Shown: positions 8,314 to 16,535 of the stretch, piece by piece | Layout of the letters: each line of letters starts with the position of its first letter | How positions within the stretch are numbered: the first letter of the stretch is position 1 | Assembly (NCBI GenBank): GCA_903834835.1 | Contig: CAILKO010000029.1 | Location: 1-64,000 of the forward strand | Direction: 5' to 3' | Length of the DNA: 64,000 bases | DNA from: an uncultured Pseudomonadota bacterium | Lineage (GTDB): Bacteria > Pseudomonadota > Gammaproteobacteria > Burkholderiales > SG8-39 | Position numbers and translations under genes: made by a program | The notes under the pieces: generated by a model | The model's input: the letters and a program-made list of their open reading frames with translations, nothing else | Databases searched by the model: none | What the model was told of the DNA's origin: nothing

Positions 8314-9021
8314 CTAGATTCGTGCCTCCGCTTCAAGCGTTTCGAGGAGGGCTCGCCACCGGCGGATCTGGGTGGGGTTGCCCACCGATCCGCGCTGCGC
8401 AACCCAGGCCTCGTCGTCATTGAAACTGTATACCGGCGTCAGATCACGCCGCTGCGATGCAGGAAGAATGCGATTCTCAAGGTTGTCCAGAATGAGCGGC
8501 TCTGCATCCGGTGTCCGGTAGTAGGCAAGCACCATATGCGGCTGTCTGAGCCGGCTCGATGTTACATAGGTAATGCGCAAGCGTTCCGAGGGAATTCCAA
8601 GCTCTTTGAGCATGAAGAACTTTGCGATCGAATAGTCTTCGCAATCCCCGCCATTGCTTGCGAGAAACTCTCCTGGCGTGGCCCAGTAATCATCCTGTTT
8701 CCAGTGGATGATGTCTTCCACATAGGGGAGTTTGTTGAAGAACGCGTTGATAGCCGGGATCGAAGCGTCTGGCGCATGCTCCTGCCCGCGCAAAGTGGAA
8801 AGCATCGCCTTCCAGTCCCCGATCCGGCCGCGTGCGCCGCCATCAAATCGATCGACATATCTGCTGACCAGTCGTTCGGAAACGCGGTCGGTATATCCGA
8901 GACGCTCGCTCCATGCATAAGCCACACCGCATACCATGAACAGGACAGCCAGCATCCCGGGCATCATGGCAGCCACGCCTCGGATTCCGCGAACAGGGAG
9001 GATAGGGGTTCGTTCCGGCAT
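8314..9021 (-). CDS. lapG: LapG-like periplasmic cysteine protease (bacterial transglutaminase-like)
   Basis: This is a calcium-dependent periplasmic protease family that cuts the retention module of large adhesins at Ala-Ala sites when LapD releases it. The catalytic triad is visible: Cys127 (GGDCEDY), His162 (PHMVL) and Asp179 (LILDN). An N-terminal hydrophobic segment at about 19-36 serves as signal or anchor. The length of 235 residues is normal. The gene is followed with no gap by lapD on the minus strand and converges on the adhesin export genes. Its likely substrate is the cadherin-repeat protein encoded at the start of the window. A palindromic AT-rich element lies about 30-60 bp upstream of the start. 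Confidence 0.9.
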   Translation of the reverse strand: MPERTPILPVRGIRGVAAMMPGMLAVLFMVCGVAYAWSERLGYTDRVSERLVSRYVDRFDGGARGRIGDWKAMLSTLRGQEHAPDASIPAINAFFNKLPYVEDIIHWKQDDYWATPGEFLASNGGDCEDYSIAKFFMLKELGIPSERLRITYVTSSRLRQPHMVLAYYRTPDAEPLILDNLENRILPASQRRDLTPVYSFNDDEAWVAQRGSVGNPTQIRRWRALLETLEAEARI

Positions 9022-9047
9022 ATGGAGGGAGATGCCCGCGTTCCACA

Positions 9048-9079
9048 GATAGATAGTAACAAAAATTTTACTATCTATC
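9048..9079. promoter_or_regulatory. Palindromic element, copy A (upstream of lapG)
   Basis: Perfect 12-bp arms (GATAGATAGTAA at 9048-9059 and its complement at 9068-9079) flank an 8-nt AT spacer. The inner 20 bp (9054-9073) aligns with the motif repeated at 21292, 33560, 53712 and 57476. It sits in the lapG promoter region and about 130 bp beyond the end of the Bug receptor gene. It is an operator candidate for an unknown dimeric regulator. Confidence 0.6.
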
Positions 9080-9208
9080 CCGGGATGCTCGTATTTCCTC
9101 CCTGGAACCCCAGCTTAGTGCAGTCGGACGCGTGCCGAAGCACTCAATAGAGCCGTCAGAACCGCCTTACTTGCAGTTCCGCGCGAAGCTCCAAGTGTGG
9201 TGCCTTCT

Positions 9209-10195
9209 TCAGCGCTTGCCCGCCGGACTGAGTCCGGCCAGTTTCACGGCCTGGCCATAGCGGCGTATGTCTGCGCGGATTGTTTCGGTCAGTTCTTCCG
9301 GAGTGGTCGGATCGATGCTGAGCCCGCCCTTGAAGGCCCTGGCAACAAGATCAGGTTGCGCTGAAGCCTTGCGGAAGGCAGCGCCTATCTTCTCCAGTGT
9401 GGCCCTGGATGTGCCGGCGCGTGCGAACAAGCCCAATTCTCCGGCGAAATTGAAATCGGGCTGTCCGACGATCTCGGCGACGGTCGGAATATCCGGGGTT
9501 TGTTTCGTGCGCCGCGAGGCGCTCACCGCGAGGATGCGAATGCGGCCTGCCTGAACCGAGGGGAGTACGTTGTTCAGACCCGCGCAGGCTATCGGGACGT
9601 CCCCCGCAAGCAAGCCCGCGATCGCCTGGCTGCCGCCCTTGTAGGGAATGTGTTGAAGGTCGATCGAAGCCGCAGCCTTGAAACTTTCCATGATGAGCTG
9701 GTGCACCGAACCGCCGCCGAGCGCGCCGTACTGGATGCTGCCCGGCTTGGCCTTCGCCATCGCGATCAGTTCGCGCAGGTCCTTCGCGGGAAAATTCGAA
9801 TTTGCAACGACTACCTGAACAGACTTGTACACCGAGCCGATCGGCGCAAGGTCACGCAGCGTATCGTAGGGAAGGTCGGGACTCATCGCCGGCCCGATCG
9901 CCCAGTGCTGGGAGTCCAGTACGATCAGCGTGTGGCCGTCCGCGGGGGCATTCAGTGACTCCATGATGCCGGGCACGCCGCCACCGCCCGCGCGATGGTC
10001 CACCACCATCGATTGGCCCAGCATGGGGCCCATCTGTTCGGAAAGCAGCGTGGCCGCCAGACTGGGTCCGCCGCCCGGGGACACGGTCACGATCATGCGC
10101 ATCGGACGGGTCGGAAATTCCTGAGCCTCGGCGCTGCTTGCCACCAGCGGCGCAACGAGGGCCGCCGTAAAAGTCGCGAGCTTGTAAAGTTTCAT
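9209..10195 (-). CDS. Bug/TctC-family tripartite tricarboxylate transporter substrate receptor
   Basis: This is a periplasmic solute-binding protein of the Bug family, which is greatly expanded in Burkholderiales and binds carboxylates or related acids. It has 328 residues with a signal peptide (MKLYKLATFTAALVAPLVASSAEA). Family landmarks include FPTRPMRMIVTVSPGG, the RAGGGGVPGIME segment, VNN-like HIPYKGGSQAIAGLLAGDVP and the late PTVAEI region. No TctA/TctB membrane partners are adjacent, which is common for orphan Bug receptors. It lies downstream of the iclR-type gene on the same strand and may bind an aromatic acid used by the divergent operon. The ligand is unknown. Confidence 0.88.
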   Translation of the reverse strand: MKLYKLATFTAALVAPLVASSAEAQEFPTRPMRMIVTVSPGGGPSLAATLLSEQMGPMLGQSMVVDHRAGGGGVPGIMESLNAPADGHTLIVLDSQHWAIGPAMSPDLPYDTLRDLAPIGSVYKSVQVVVANSNFPAKDLRELIAMAKAKPGSIQYGALGGGSVHQLIMESFKAAASIDLQHIPYKGGSQAIAGLLAGDVPIACAGLNNVLPSVQAGRIRILAVSASRRTKQTPDIPTVAEIVGQPDFNFAGELGLFARAGTSRATLEKIGAAFRKASAQPDLVARAFKGGLSIDPTTPEELTETIRADIRRYGQAVKLAGLSPAGKR

Positions 10196-10305
10196 GTGTC
10201 CTCCTGACGTGATGGGCGAGTCGCCGGACCATGCCTGGCCGACGCGCGGGCTGCAGACGCAATCCTACATGCGATCCTTGATTCGGCGAAACCTGCCAGC
10301 CGCTC

Positions 10306-11151
10306 TCAGAGATCGCGAGGGTCGGAAGACGTACGCGCGAGTTCGTGGAGACGCTGTTCGATCCTGCGGATCATCGCAAGGAGTTTCGGTCCGATCTCAG
10401 CCGGAAGATCCGGGGCCCCGCCCGGAACGGAAGGCACGGTGCAGGTGAACGACACGAACTCCTCGCCTACCACGCAGCGCAATGGTGCGCCCACCGCCGG
10501 CATACCGCGCCGCATCAGTGTGGAACTGCAATAGCCGCGCTCCTGTATGTCGTGCAACGCCCTTTCAACGTGTGCGACGTTGCCGGCATACAGCTTCGGT
10601 TGCTTGATTCTGATCTGATTCAGGACGGATTCGCGCCCGCTGGCCGAACAGGCCGCGAGAAAGGCGTGTCCCGCGACGCTGCTGGCAATCGGCATGCTGG
10701 TGCCTATGTCCGGAACCATGGAAAACCGCGCCGCACTGCGGCAGGACTCCAGGTAAACCATGTTCAGGCGGTCGCGGATCGCCATGGACACGGCGCCTTG
10801 GCACTGCCGGCTGAGCTCGTCCATCAGGGGACGCGCAACCACACGCGCATCCATCGAGGTGAGGAGCGGGTAGCCAAACGCGATCGTCGCAGGACCCAGA
10901 CGATACTTCCCTCCGCGCGAGTGCTGCCGCAGGTATCCCAGCCGGACCAGCGTGTAGGTCATGCGAGACACCGTGGACGGTGAGAGGCCCGTGCGGGCTG
11001 CGATCTCGCGATTTCCGAGTTCGGGATCAGCGGGCGTGAAGCTGCGCAGAACGGTCAGTCCACGGGCAAGCGTCCGCGCAAAGTGGCGGTCCACGGCACC
11101 ATCCTCGGCGCGGTCTGTGACGGTTCGGTTTCCGGATTCTGATCTCGACAT
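10306..11151 (-). CDS. IclR-family transcriptional regulator
   Basis: The N-terminal winged helix-turn-helix (LARGLTVLRSF, NREIAARTGLSPSTVSRMTYTLVRLGYL) precedes a GAF-like effector domain (ARPLMDELSRQCQGAVSMAIR... to the C-terminus). It has 281 residues from the ATG at 11151; longer in-frame starts reach 11232. It is transcribed away from the extradiol/Rieske operon, whose first gene starts 220 bp to the right. This is the usual position for a local IclR-type regulator of aromatic catabolism such as PcaR or PobR. Regulation of that operon and of the Bug receptor downstream is inferred. Confidence 0.87.
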   Translation of the reverse strand: MSRSESGNRTVTDRAEDGAVDRHFARTLARGLTVLRSFTPADPELGNREIAARTGLSPSTVSRMTYTLVRLGYLRQHSRGGKYRLGPATIAFGYPLLTSMDARVVARPLMDELSRQCQGAVSMAIRDRLNMVYLESCRSAARFSMVPDIGTSMPIASSVAGHAFLAACSASGRESVLNQIRIKQPKLYAGNVAHVERALHDIQERGYCSSTLMRRGMPAVGAPLRCVVGEEFVSFTCTVPSVPGGAPDLPAEIGPKLLAMIRRIEQRLHELARTSSDPRDL

Positions 11152-11371
11152 GGGGCGGGCAATGCGTTTGCGCAAGCTTAGTGCCGGGCCTTGACAGCTT
11201 GCGAGGCTGTTTCGCATGGCGGCAGTCGGCAAAGGCCTGATTGACGCACTATGGTGCAGCTCCTATGATGAATCGGTCCCTGCCGGGGGTGGCCGCGAGA
11301 ATGCAGCTCCGACACTTCTGTCCCGTTATCTACTGCCGGTCGGCCGGTACATCAGAGAACCTGGAGGGAAT

Positions 11372-12205
11372 ATGGCGAAGCTCGTGAGCATCATCGGGGT
11401 CACGCACAACCCCATGCTGGCAGGCATGGCGAATGCGGGCAGCAATCCGGAACTGGCCCGCGTGCGCGACCGTTTCGGCGAGTTTCGGGAGAGTCTGCGC
11501 GCCGCGCGTCCGGATGTCCTGTTGTGTGTCGGCAACGATCACTTCAACCATCTCTTCATGGACAACATGCCGGCCTTTCTCGTCGGAAAATCTCCGATGG
11601 CGAAGGGAACCTCGGCCTGGGAGCGCCGCATCGGCCTGCCTGACTATACGGCGAAGGTGGACGTCGAGCTCGCGAAGAAGATCATCCGCGACGGATTCGA
11701 GCGCCGCACCGATTTCGCGTTCTCGGACGAGTTCATCATGGATCATGCGTTCACGTTTCCGCTCGCGAATCTGCGTCCCGAATGTGATCTGCCCATCATT
11801 CCTATTTTCTGCAATGTCATGGCGCCGCCGATCCCGAGCACGCGGCGCTTCTTTCAGGTGGGCGAAACCTTGCGACAGATCATCGAGGACGTGCCCGGCG
11901 ATGTGCGGGTCGCCGCGCTGTGCAGCGGTCATCTGTCGGTCGAGATCGGCGGTCCACGCCCTGCGAACCCTGACCGGGAATTCGATCATTGGGCCTGCGA
12001 TCTCATCGGGACCGGAAAGGTTCAGGAGGCAATCGACGGCTTGACCTTCGAGCGCTTTTCACGAGCCGGCAACTACACCGCCGGATTTCTTACTTTCGTA
12101 ATGCTGATGGGCATGGCCGGTGGCGCACCTGCAGCGTTCTGGGAATGCATGGAACTCGAGAAAATGCAGACCCGGGTGCCATTCTTCCACTGGGATCTCG
12201 GCTGA
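11372..12205 (+). CDS. LigB-type class III extradiol ring-cleavage dioxygenase
   Basis: This is a catalytic beta-type subunit of the protocatechuate 4,5-dioxygenase superfamily, which opens catechols with Fe(II) and O2. It has 277 residues. Likely metal or catalytic residues are in GVTHNPML (His near 10), VGNDHFNHLFMDNMPAF and DHAFTFPL; a later CSGHLSVE segment matches the LigB pattern. The ATG at 11372 has a good GGAGG upstream; upstream in-frame sequence is not conserved. It is the first gene of the operon, followed 44 bp later by a LigA-type subunit, so the two probably form one alpha-beta enzyme. The substrate is not evident. Confidence 0.85.
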   Translation: MAKLVSIIGVTHNPMLAGMANAGSNPELARVRDRFGEFRESLRAARPDVLLCVGNDHFNHLFMDNMPAFLVGKSPMAKGTSAWERRIGLPDYTAKVDVELAKKIIRDGFERRTDFAFSDEFIMDHAFTFPLANLRPECDLPIIPIFCNVMAPPIPSTRRFFQVGETLRQIIEDVPGDVRVAALCSGHLSVEIGGPRPANPDREFDHWACDLIGTGKVQEAIDGLTFERFSRAGNYTAGFLTFVMLMGMAGGAPAAFWECMELEKMQTRVPFFHWDLG

Positions 12206-12249
12206 GTGACGGGTTGTGAGGGTATCGTGACGCGGATGAGGAGGATCGC

Positions 12250-12561
12250 ATGAGCCGTTACCAACTGAACAAGGCGATGCGGCAGGTGGGCATGAGCGAT
12301 GACGCTGCGCCGCGCCAGCGCTATCTGGATGATCCTGCAGGCTTTGCAAACGATTTCGAATTCACCGATGAAGAACGCGATGCGTTCGTCGGCGGCGAGA
12401 TCGGCCGGTTGTACGCGCTCGGTGTCCAGCCCTTTGTTCTGTTGTTCTTTGCACAGGTCGCGCATCGCGCAAACGTGCAGGGTGCGGATGGTCTGGTCGA
12501 GTTCATGAAGCGCTACCGTCAGGACGTCGCGCCCTACGGCAACCCCGATTTCGAGACCTAG
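12250..12561 (+). CDS. LigA-type small subunit of extradiol dioxygenase
   Basis: A 103-residue helical protein matching the LigA (alpha) subunit of protocatechuate 4,5-dioxygenase-type enzymes: YQLNKAMRQVG near the start, DPAGFANDFEFTDEERDAF in the middle, and LYALGVQPFVLLFFAQ. These subunits cap the active site of the LigB partner. It stands between a LigB-like gene and the Rieske oxygenase genes. AGGAGG precedes the ATG by 5-6 nt. Confidence 0.85.
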   Translation: MSRYQLNKAMRQVGMSDDAAPRQRYLDDPAGFANDFEFTDEERDAFVGGEIGRLYALGVQPFVLLFFAQVAHRANVQGADGLVEFMKRYRQDVAPYGNPDFET

Positions 12562-12586
12562 CCGGTCAAGTCCGAGAGGCGATCGC

Positions 12587-13768
12587 ATGGAGAATCTCGA
12601 GACGGGTATCTGCCCTTCGACCCTGGTCGAGGACGGGCGGGTCCACAGATCGGTCTATACCTCGGCTGCCGTGTTCGAGGCAGAACTCGACAGGATCTGG
12701 TACCGGGACTGGCTGCTGGTCGGCCATGTTGCGGAACTGCCTGAACCCGGGAGCTACGTCACCCGCCGCATGGGGCGGCAGCCTGTCATTGTCTGCCGCG
12801 ATCGAGACGGCCGCGTGCGCGTGCTGCTCAATTCATGCACCCATCGCGGTGCCACCGTACTCAGGCCCGGCTACGGGCGTGCTCGCGCCTTCGTTTGCAT
12901 GTATCACGGGTGGACGTTCGGGCTCGACGGCCGGCTCGCAAGTGTGCCGATGCGTGATCACTATGGGCCGGAATTTCGCGAGGAGGCGCTGGGTCTCAAG
13001 GAAGTCGCGCGCGTGGCGCTCTACCGCGGCCTCATCTTCGCGAGTTTTTCGGACGATGCACCGCCCATCGAAGCGCATCTGGGCGAGGCCCGGCGCTTCG
13101 TCGACATGGCCCTGACCGACGACATCGAGGTGCTCGGGACCATGGAGTACGAGTACCGGGGCAACTGGAAGTTCCACATGGAAAACACGATAGATGGCCT
13201 GCACGGGATCTATCTGCACCGCCTGTTTGGAAATTCGGGTCTGCTGTCCAGCGGTAATTCGCTTGACCTCGGAAACGGACATGCGGGGCTGATGTGGCGT
13301 GCTGAAAAGGCGAAAGGAGAAAGCGGCCGGCTGATGGGGCTGGATACGACGGATACCTCTCCGGACACGAGCCGCACGATCGTGCTGTTTCCCAATACGG
13401 GCCTCGTGCATATCCAGGACCTTATCAATCTGCGAATAGTGATGCCGATTGCAGCAGACCGGACCCGGGTTTTCACCGCGGCGCTCGGGCGGCGCAGTGA
13501 TACGCCGGAGCTGCGTGCGCGGCGCGCGTCGCAGCTGTCGGCCGTGCAAGGCCCCGCCGGCGCGGCTGGCGCGGACGATATCGAGGTGTTCGAGGCGCTG
13601 CAGGAAGGCTGCGCCGCACGGGCGCCCGAGATCGACTGGCTCGATTTCTCGCGTGGCGAGCGCGGGTCATCGGGTGATCTCACGGATGAAACCGGCGTGC
13701 GCGGCTGCTACCGCCGCTGGAAGGCCATGATGGCGGTCTCTCAGGCAGACCGAGGCAGGTCGATATGA
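12587..13768 (+). CDS. Rieske non-heme iron oxygenase, alpha (catalytic) subunit
   Basis: This is the large subunit of an aromatic ring-hydroxylating oxygenase. The Rieske [2Fe-2S] ligands are C84-x-H86 and C104-x2-H107 (NSCTHRG...CMYHGW). The mononuclear iron site is D203-x2-H206-x4-H211 (DGLHGIYLH), with Asp203 the electron-bridging residue. The length of 393 residues is slightly short for benzoate/anthranilate-type enzymes (about 420-460). Its stop overlaps the beta-subunit start (ATGA). Lying between extradiol dioxygenase genes, it probably makes the catechol that they cleave. No ferredoxin or reductase is encoded nearby, so electrons must come from a shared reductase elsewhere. Confidence 0.9.
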   Translation: MENLETGICPSTLVEDGRVHRSVYTSAAVFEAELDRIWYRDWLLVGHVAELPEPGSYVTRRMGRQPVIVCRDRDGRVRVLLNSCTHRGATVLRPGYGRARAFVCMYHGWTFGLDGRLASVPMRDHYGPEFREEALGLKEVARVALYRGLIFASFSDDAPPIEAHLGEARRFVDMALTDDIEVLGTMEYEYRGNWKFHMENTIDGLHGIYLHRLFGNSGLLSSGNSLDLGNGHAGLMWRAEKAKGESGRLMGLDTTDTSPDTSRTIVLFPNTGLVHIQDLINLRIVMPIAADRTRVFTAALGRRSDTPELRARRASQLSAVQGPAGAAGADDIEVFEALQEGCAARAPEIDWLDFSRGERGSSGDLTDETGVRGCYRRWKAMMAVSQADRGRSI

Positions 13769-14232
13769 TCGACACGGGCAAAGCCGTCGAGCAGTTCCTG
13801 TATTCGGCATTCCGACTTCTGGATGGCGGCGAGTTCGGAAAGTGGATGGAAACCTGGGCATCCGAGCTCGTCTACGTCGTTCAGACTGCGGGCAATCTCG
13901 AGCGCGGGTCGACGGCTGCGCTGATCAACGACAACCGGGACCGGCTGATTGGACGGATCGCTTCAATCGAGCAGTACTGGCATGCGGAAGTACCGCGTAC
14001 GCGCACTTCGCACCTGGTAGGTAATATCGAGGTCGAGCCGATGGCGGACGGCACCCTGGTCGCACGCTCGCGGTTCATTGTGTCCGCGACGCGACTGGGT
14101 ACGCAGGTCATGCTGGCTGGCCGCTACGAGGATGTGATTCTGCGCCAGGGCCAGGCGCTGCGACTTCGCTCGAGACTCGCGGTGCTGGACAACGATCTCC
14201 TCGTCGCCGGTCGCGTCACCTACATCGTCTGA
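13765..14232 (+). CDS. Ring-hydroxylating dioxygenase beta (small) subunit
   Basis: A 155-residue NTF2/SnoaL-like protein in the position of the beta subunit of Rieske dioxygenases. Features are an N-terminal helix (VEQFLYSAFRLLDGGEFGKWMETW), a central SIEQYWHAEVPRTRTSHLVGNIEV segment typical of the family, and a C-terminal DNDLLVAGRVTYIV. It overlaps the alpha-subunit gene by 4 nt, indicating translational coupling. It is structural, helping to assemble the alpha3-beta3 hexamer. Confidence 0.87.
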   Translation: MIDTGKAVEQFLYSAFRLLDGGEFGKWMETWASELVYVVQTAGNLERGSTAALINDNRDRLIGRIASIEQYWHAEVPRTRTSHLVGNIEVEPMADGTLVARSRFIVSATRLGTQVMLAGRYEDVILRQGQALRLRSRLAVLDNDLLVAGRVTYIV

Positions 14233-14249
14233 TCCCGGAGCGGATCGAT

Positions 14250-15191
14250 ATGGCCAGTATTGTCTTCGCGGCGGCGGTGCCGCACCTGAGCTACATGATC
14301 CGCGGACGTGATCTCATCGAGGCCCGGCAACGCGATGCGATCGATGCGGCGCTCGGGCAGCTCGCAGCGGATCTTCGCGCCAGCCGTGCCGATGCATTGA
14401 TCGTGTTCGGGCCGGACCACTACAACAGTTTCTTTCTGTCGCACATGCCGGCATTCTGCATCGGCACCGGAACGCTCAGCACCAGCTGCGGCGATGCGGG
14501 GCTTCCGGTCCTCCGTATTCCGGTGCATGCCGAAGTTTCGCGCGCGCTGGTCGAGGGTCTGCACGAAGCCGGGCATGACGTGTCCTTCGCATACAACATG
14601 CCGGTCGATCACGCCTTCGCGTGTCCCCTGAGTCTGCTGCATCCGGAACTGTCGATCCCGATCGTGCCGATATTCGTGAATTGCGGCGCGCCGCCCCTGG
14701 CTCCTGCGCGCCGCGCGCACGCATTGGGAGCTGCCATCGCACGCGTCTGTGCGCGCATGCCGGTCGGACTCAGGATTGCGGTGCTTGCGACGGGCGGTCT
14801 TTCGCATACGGTGCCGATACCGAAGCCCGATGCGCCCGCGGACGCGCTCGAAGCGCAGATGGTAGGGCTGATGCATGGCGGAGCGCCTGGAGCGTTCGAG
14901 GCGCTGTTGCGCCAGCGTGCGGCGGAGTGGATACGGGACGTGCGTGCGCGTGTGAACGAAGATTTCGATCGCGCAGTCATCGGGCATCTCGCGGCGGGCG
15001 AGGGCGCGCTGCTCGCCGCACAGTCAACGGACTGGATCGAGGCCGAAGGCGGCAATGGCGGGCAGGAAATCCGTACATGGCTCGCCGCCGCCGGTGCTGC
15101 GGGTGACCCGCGAGGCGAGGCGCTGTTCTACGAACCCATGCCGCGCTGGCTGACCGGGATCTGCGTGTTTCGCTGGCAGACGGCGGGCTGA
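14250..15191 (+). CDS. Second LigB-type extradiol dioxygenase
   Basis: A 313-residue class III extradiol dioxygenase paralogous to the one at 11372. Conserved blocks are FAAAVPHLSYMI, FGPDHYNSFFLSHMPAFCIG, DHAFACPLSLLHPE and ATGGLSHTVP. It is the last catabolic gene before the ABC importer and has no LigA partner of its own. It may share the upstream LigA subunit, act alone as DesZ/MhpB-like enzymes do, or act on a different ring. Having two LigB genes in one operon suggests two ring-opening steps or two substrates. Confidence 0.82.
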   Translation: MASIVFAAAVPHLSYMIRGRDLIEARQRDAIDAALGQLAADLRASRADALIVFGPDHYNSFFLSHMPAFCIGTGTLSTSCGDAGLPVLRIPVHAEVSRALVEGLHEAGHDVSFAYNMPVDHAFACPLSLLHPELSIPIVPIFVNCGAPPLAPARRAHALGAAIARVCARMPVGLRIAVLATGGLSHTVPIPKPDAPADALEAQMVGLMHGGAPGAFEALLRQRAAEWIRDVRARVNEDFDRAVIGHLAAGEGALLAAQSTDWIEAEGGNGGQEIRTWLAAAGAAGDPRGEALFYEPMPRWLTGICVFRWQTAG

Positions 15192-15295
15192 GTCCGGACG
15201 CTCTTTCCCGAGGTTTCCGGGCATCTGGAATAGTTGGCTATACTTCCTGCGCTTGCCTGTAAGTGTTGATAGATAAACCTCGGAGGAGGATGAAG

Positions 15296-16432
15296 ATGGA
15301 TTCGACCAGCAAGATCCGCAGATCACTCTGTGCCTTTGGCCTCGCCGCCGCTGCGGCGCTCCCCGTCTTCTCTGTGCAGGCGCAGTCCGGCCCGATCAAA
15401 TTCGGTGTGACCTATCCGCTTACGGGGGCGTTCGCAGGCTTCGCCAAAGAACAGATCCTGGGCATGGAAATGGCTGTCGCCGACATCAACGCCAAGGGCG
15501 GTGTGAAGGGGCGTCAGATTCAGCTGGTCTATGAGGACACGCGCGGCACGCCGGAGGGCGGCGTGGCAGCGTTCCGCAAGGTCACCGAGATCGACAAGGT
15601 TCCGGTGGTGCTGAGCATTTTCACCAACGTGGTGACTGCGCAGCTTCCGCTTGCGGACCAGCTCAAGATACCGATGATCTCGGGTGTCGAGGCGCCCGGG
15701 TTGAGCGCGCGGGCCCAGTATGCTTTCGCGCACTCCAATCGCTCCGCGCGTGCGCTGAACATGCTTTCGCAGCACCTGAAGTCGCTGGGGGTGAAGAAGG
15801 CGTTCACGTTCATGCCGGACAATGCTTTCGGCGAAGACATTTCCAAGTCAGCTCAGGAAGCGGTAGGCGCCGCGGGCGCGCAGTACGCAGAGGCGCGCTT
15901 CCGTCTCGGGCAACCCGAATACCGCGGCATCGTCGCGCGCGCCAAGGAATTCAATCCGGATGTGATTCTGATCGCAACTCAGGGTACCGCGGATGATGGC
16001 AACGTCGTCAAGCAGTTGCGCGAAATCGGCGTGAACGCACCGATCTTCATCTCGGCCAACTTGTTCGATGTGAAGGCCTGGCGCGACTCGGTCGGCACCT
16101 ACGTGGAGGGCATGACCATGGTCGGCCCGAACGTCGATGTGACCGACCCGAAGGGCAAGGATTTTTCGACGCGCTTCAAGGCCAAGCACGGCCGCAATCC
16201 CAACTACCTGCAGGGCACGCTGTACGACATGGTCGCCATGTATGCGGCAGCAATCGAGAAGGTGGGTACGGACGGCACGGCAATCCGGGACTATCTGGTC
16301 GGCCTGAAGGATTTCCCGTCGGCCATGGGGGGGCGTTTCGGCATGGGGCCGGATCGGCAGACGGTCATGGCCATCAATCTGTGGCGGGTGAAGGGCGGGG
16401 AGTTGATGAAGATACTCCCGGGACAGAAGTAG
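15296..16432 (+). CDS. Branched-chain amino acid-type ABC transporter substrate-binding protein
   Basis: This is a periplasmic type I solute-binding protein (LivK/HbaE-like) of about 378 residues. It has a signal peptide (RRSLCAFGLAAAAALPVFSVQAQ) and the family opening PIKFGVTYPLTGAFAGFAKEQ. The ATG at 15296 is preferred because GGAGGAGGA ends 6 nt before it; an ATG at 15290 overlaps that Shine-Dalgarno sequence. It is the first gene of a complete importer set. Linkage to ring-hydroxylating and ring-cleaving genes suggests that it binds an aromatic acid rather than leucine, which is inference from context. Confidence 0.9.
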   Translation: MDSTSKIRRSLCAFGLAAAAALPVFSVQAQSGPIKFGVTYPLTGAFAGFAKEQILGMEMAVADINAKGGVKGRQIQLVYEDTRGTPEGGVAAFRKVTEIDKVPVVLSIFTNVVTAQLPLADQLKIPMISGVEAPGLSARAQYAFAHSNRSARALNMLSQHLKSLGVKKAFTFMPDNAFGEDISKSAQEAVGAAGAQYAEARFRLGQPEYRGIVARAKEFNPDVILIATQGTADDGNVVKQLREIGVNAPIFISANLFDVKAWRDSVGTYVEGMTMVGPNVDVTDPKGKDFSTRFKAKHGRNPNYLQGTLYDMVAMYAAAIEKVGTDGTAIRDYLVGLKDFPSAMGGRFGMGPDRQTVMAINLWRVKGGELMKILPGQK

Positions 16433-16455
16433 ATTCGGTGCTCGGATAGGGGGGG

Positions 16456-16510
16456 CGGCGGGCCGGCATGACCGGCAAGCCGCCGGACCGGGCTCGGCCG
16501 CATGGCCGAG
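16456..16510 (+). promoter_or_regulatory. Two consecutive stem-loops between binding-protein and permease genes
   Basis: Hairpin 1 pairs 16456-16466 with 16472-16485 (11 bp, a 3-nt bulge, loop CATGA). Hairpin 2 pairs CTCGGCC at 16493-16499 with GGCCGAG at 16504-16510. No T-tract follows. GC-rich hairpins here commonly protect the abundant binding-protein message and reduce read-through to the permease genes. That role is inferred from position. Confidence 0.5.
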
Positions 16511-16535
16511 ACTCGCAGGGATGGGGGCAAGTGTC

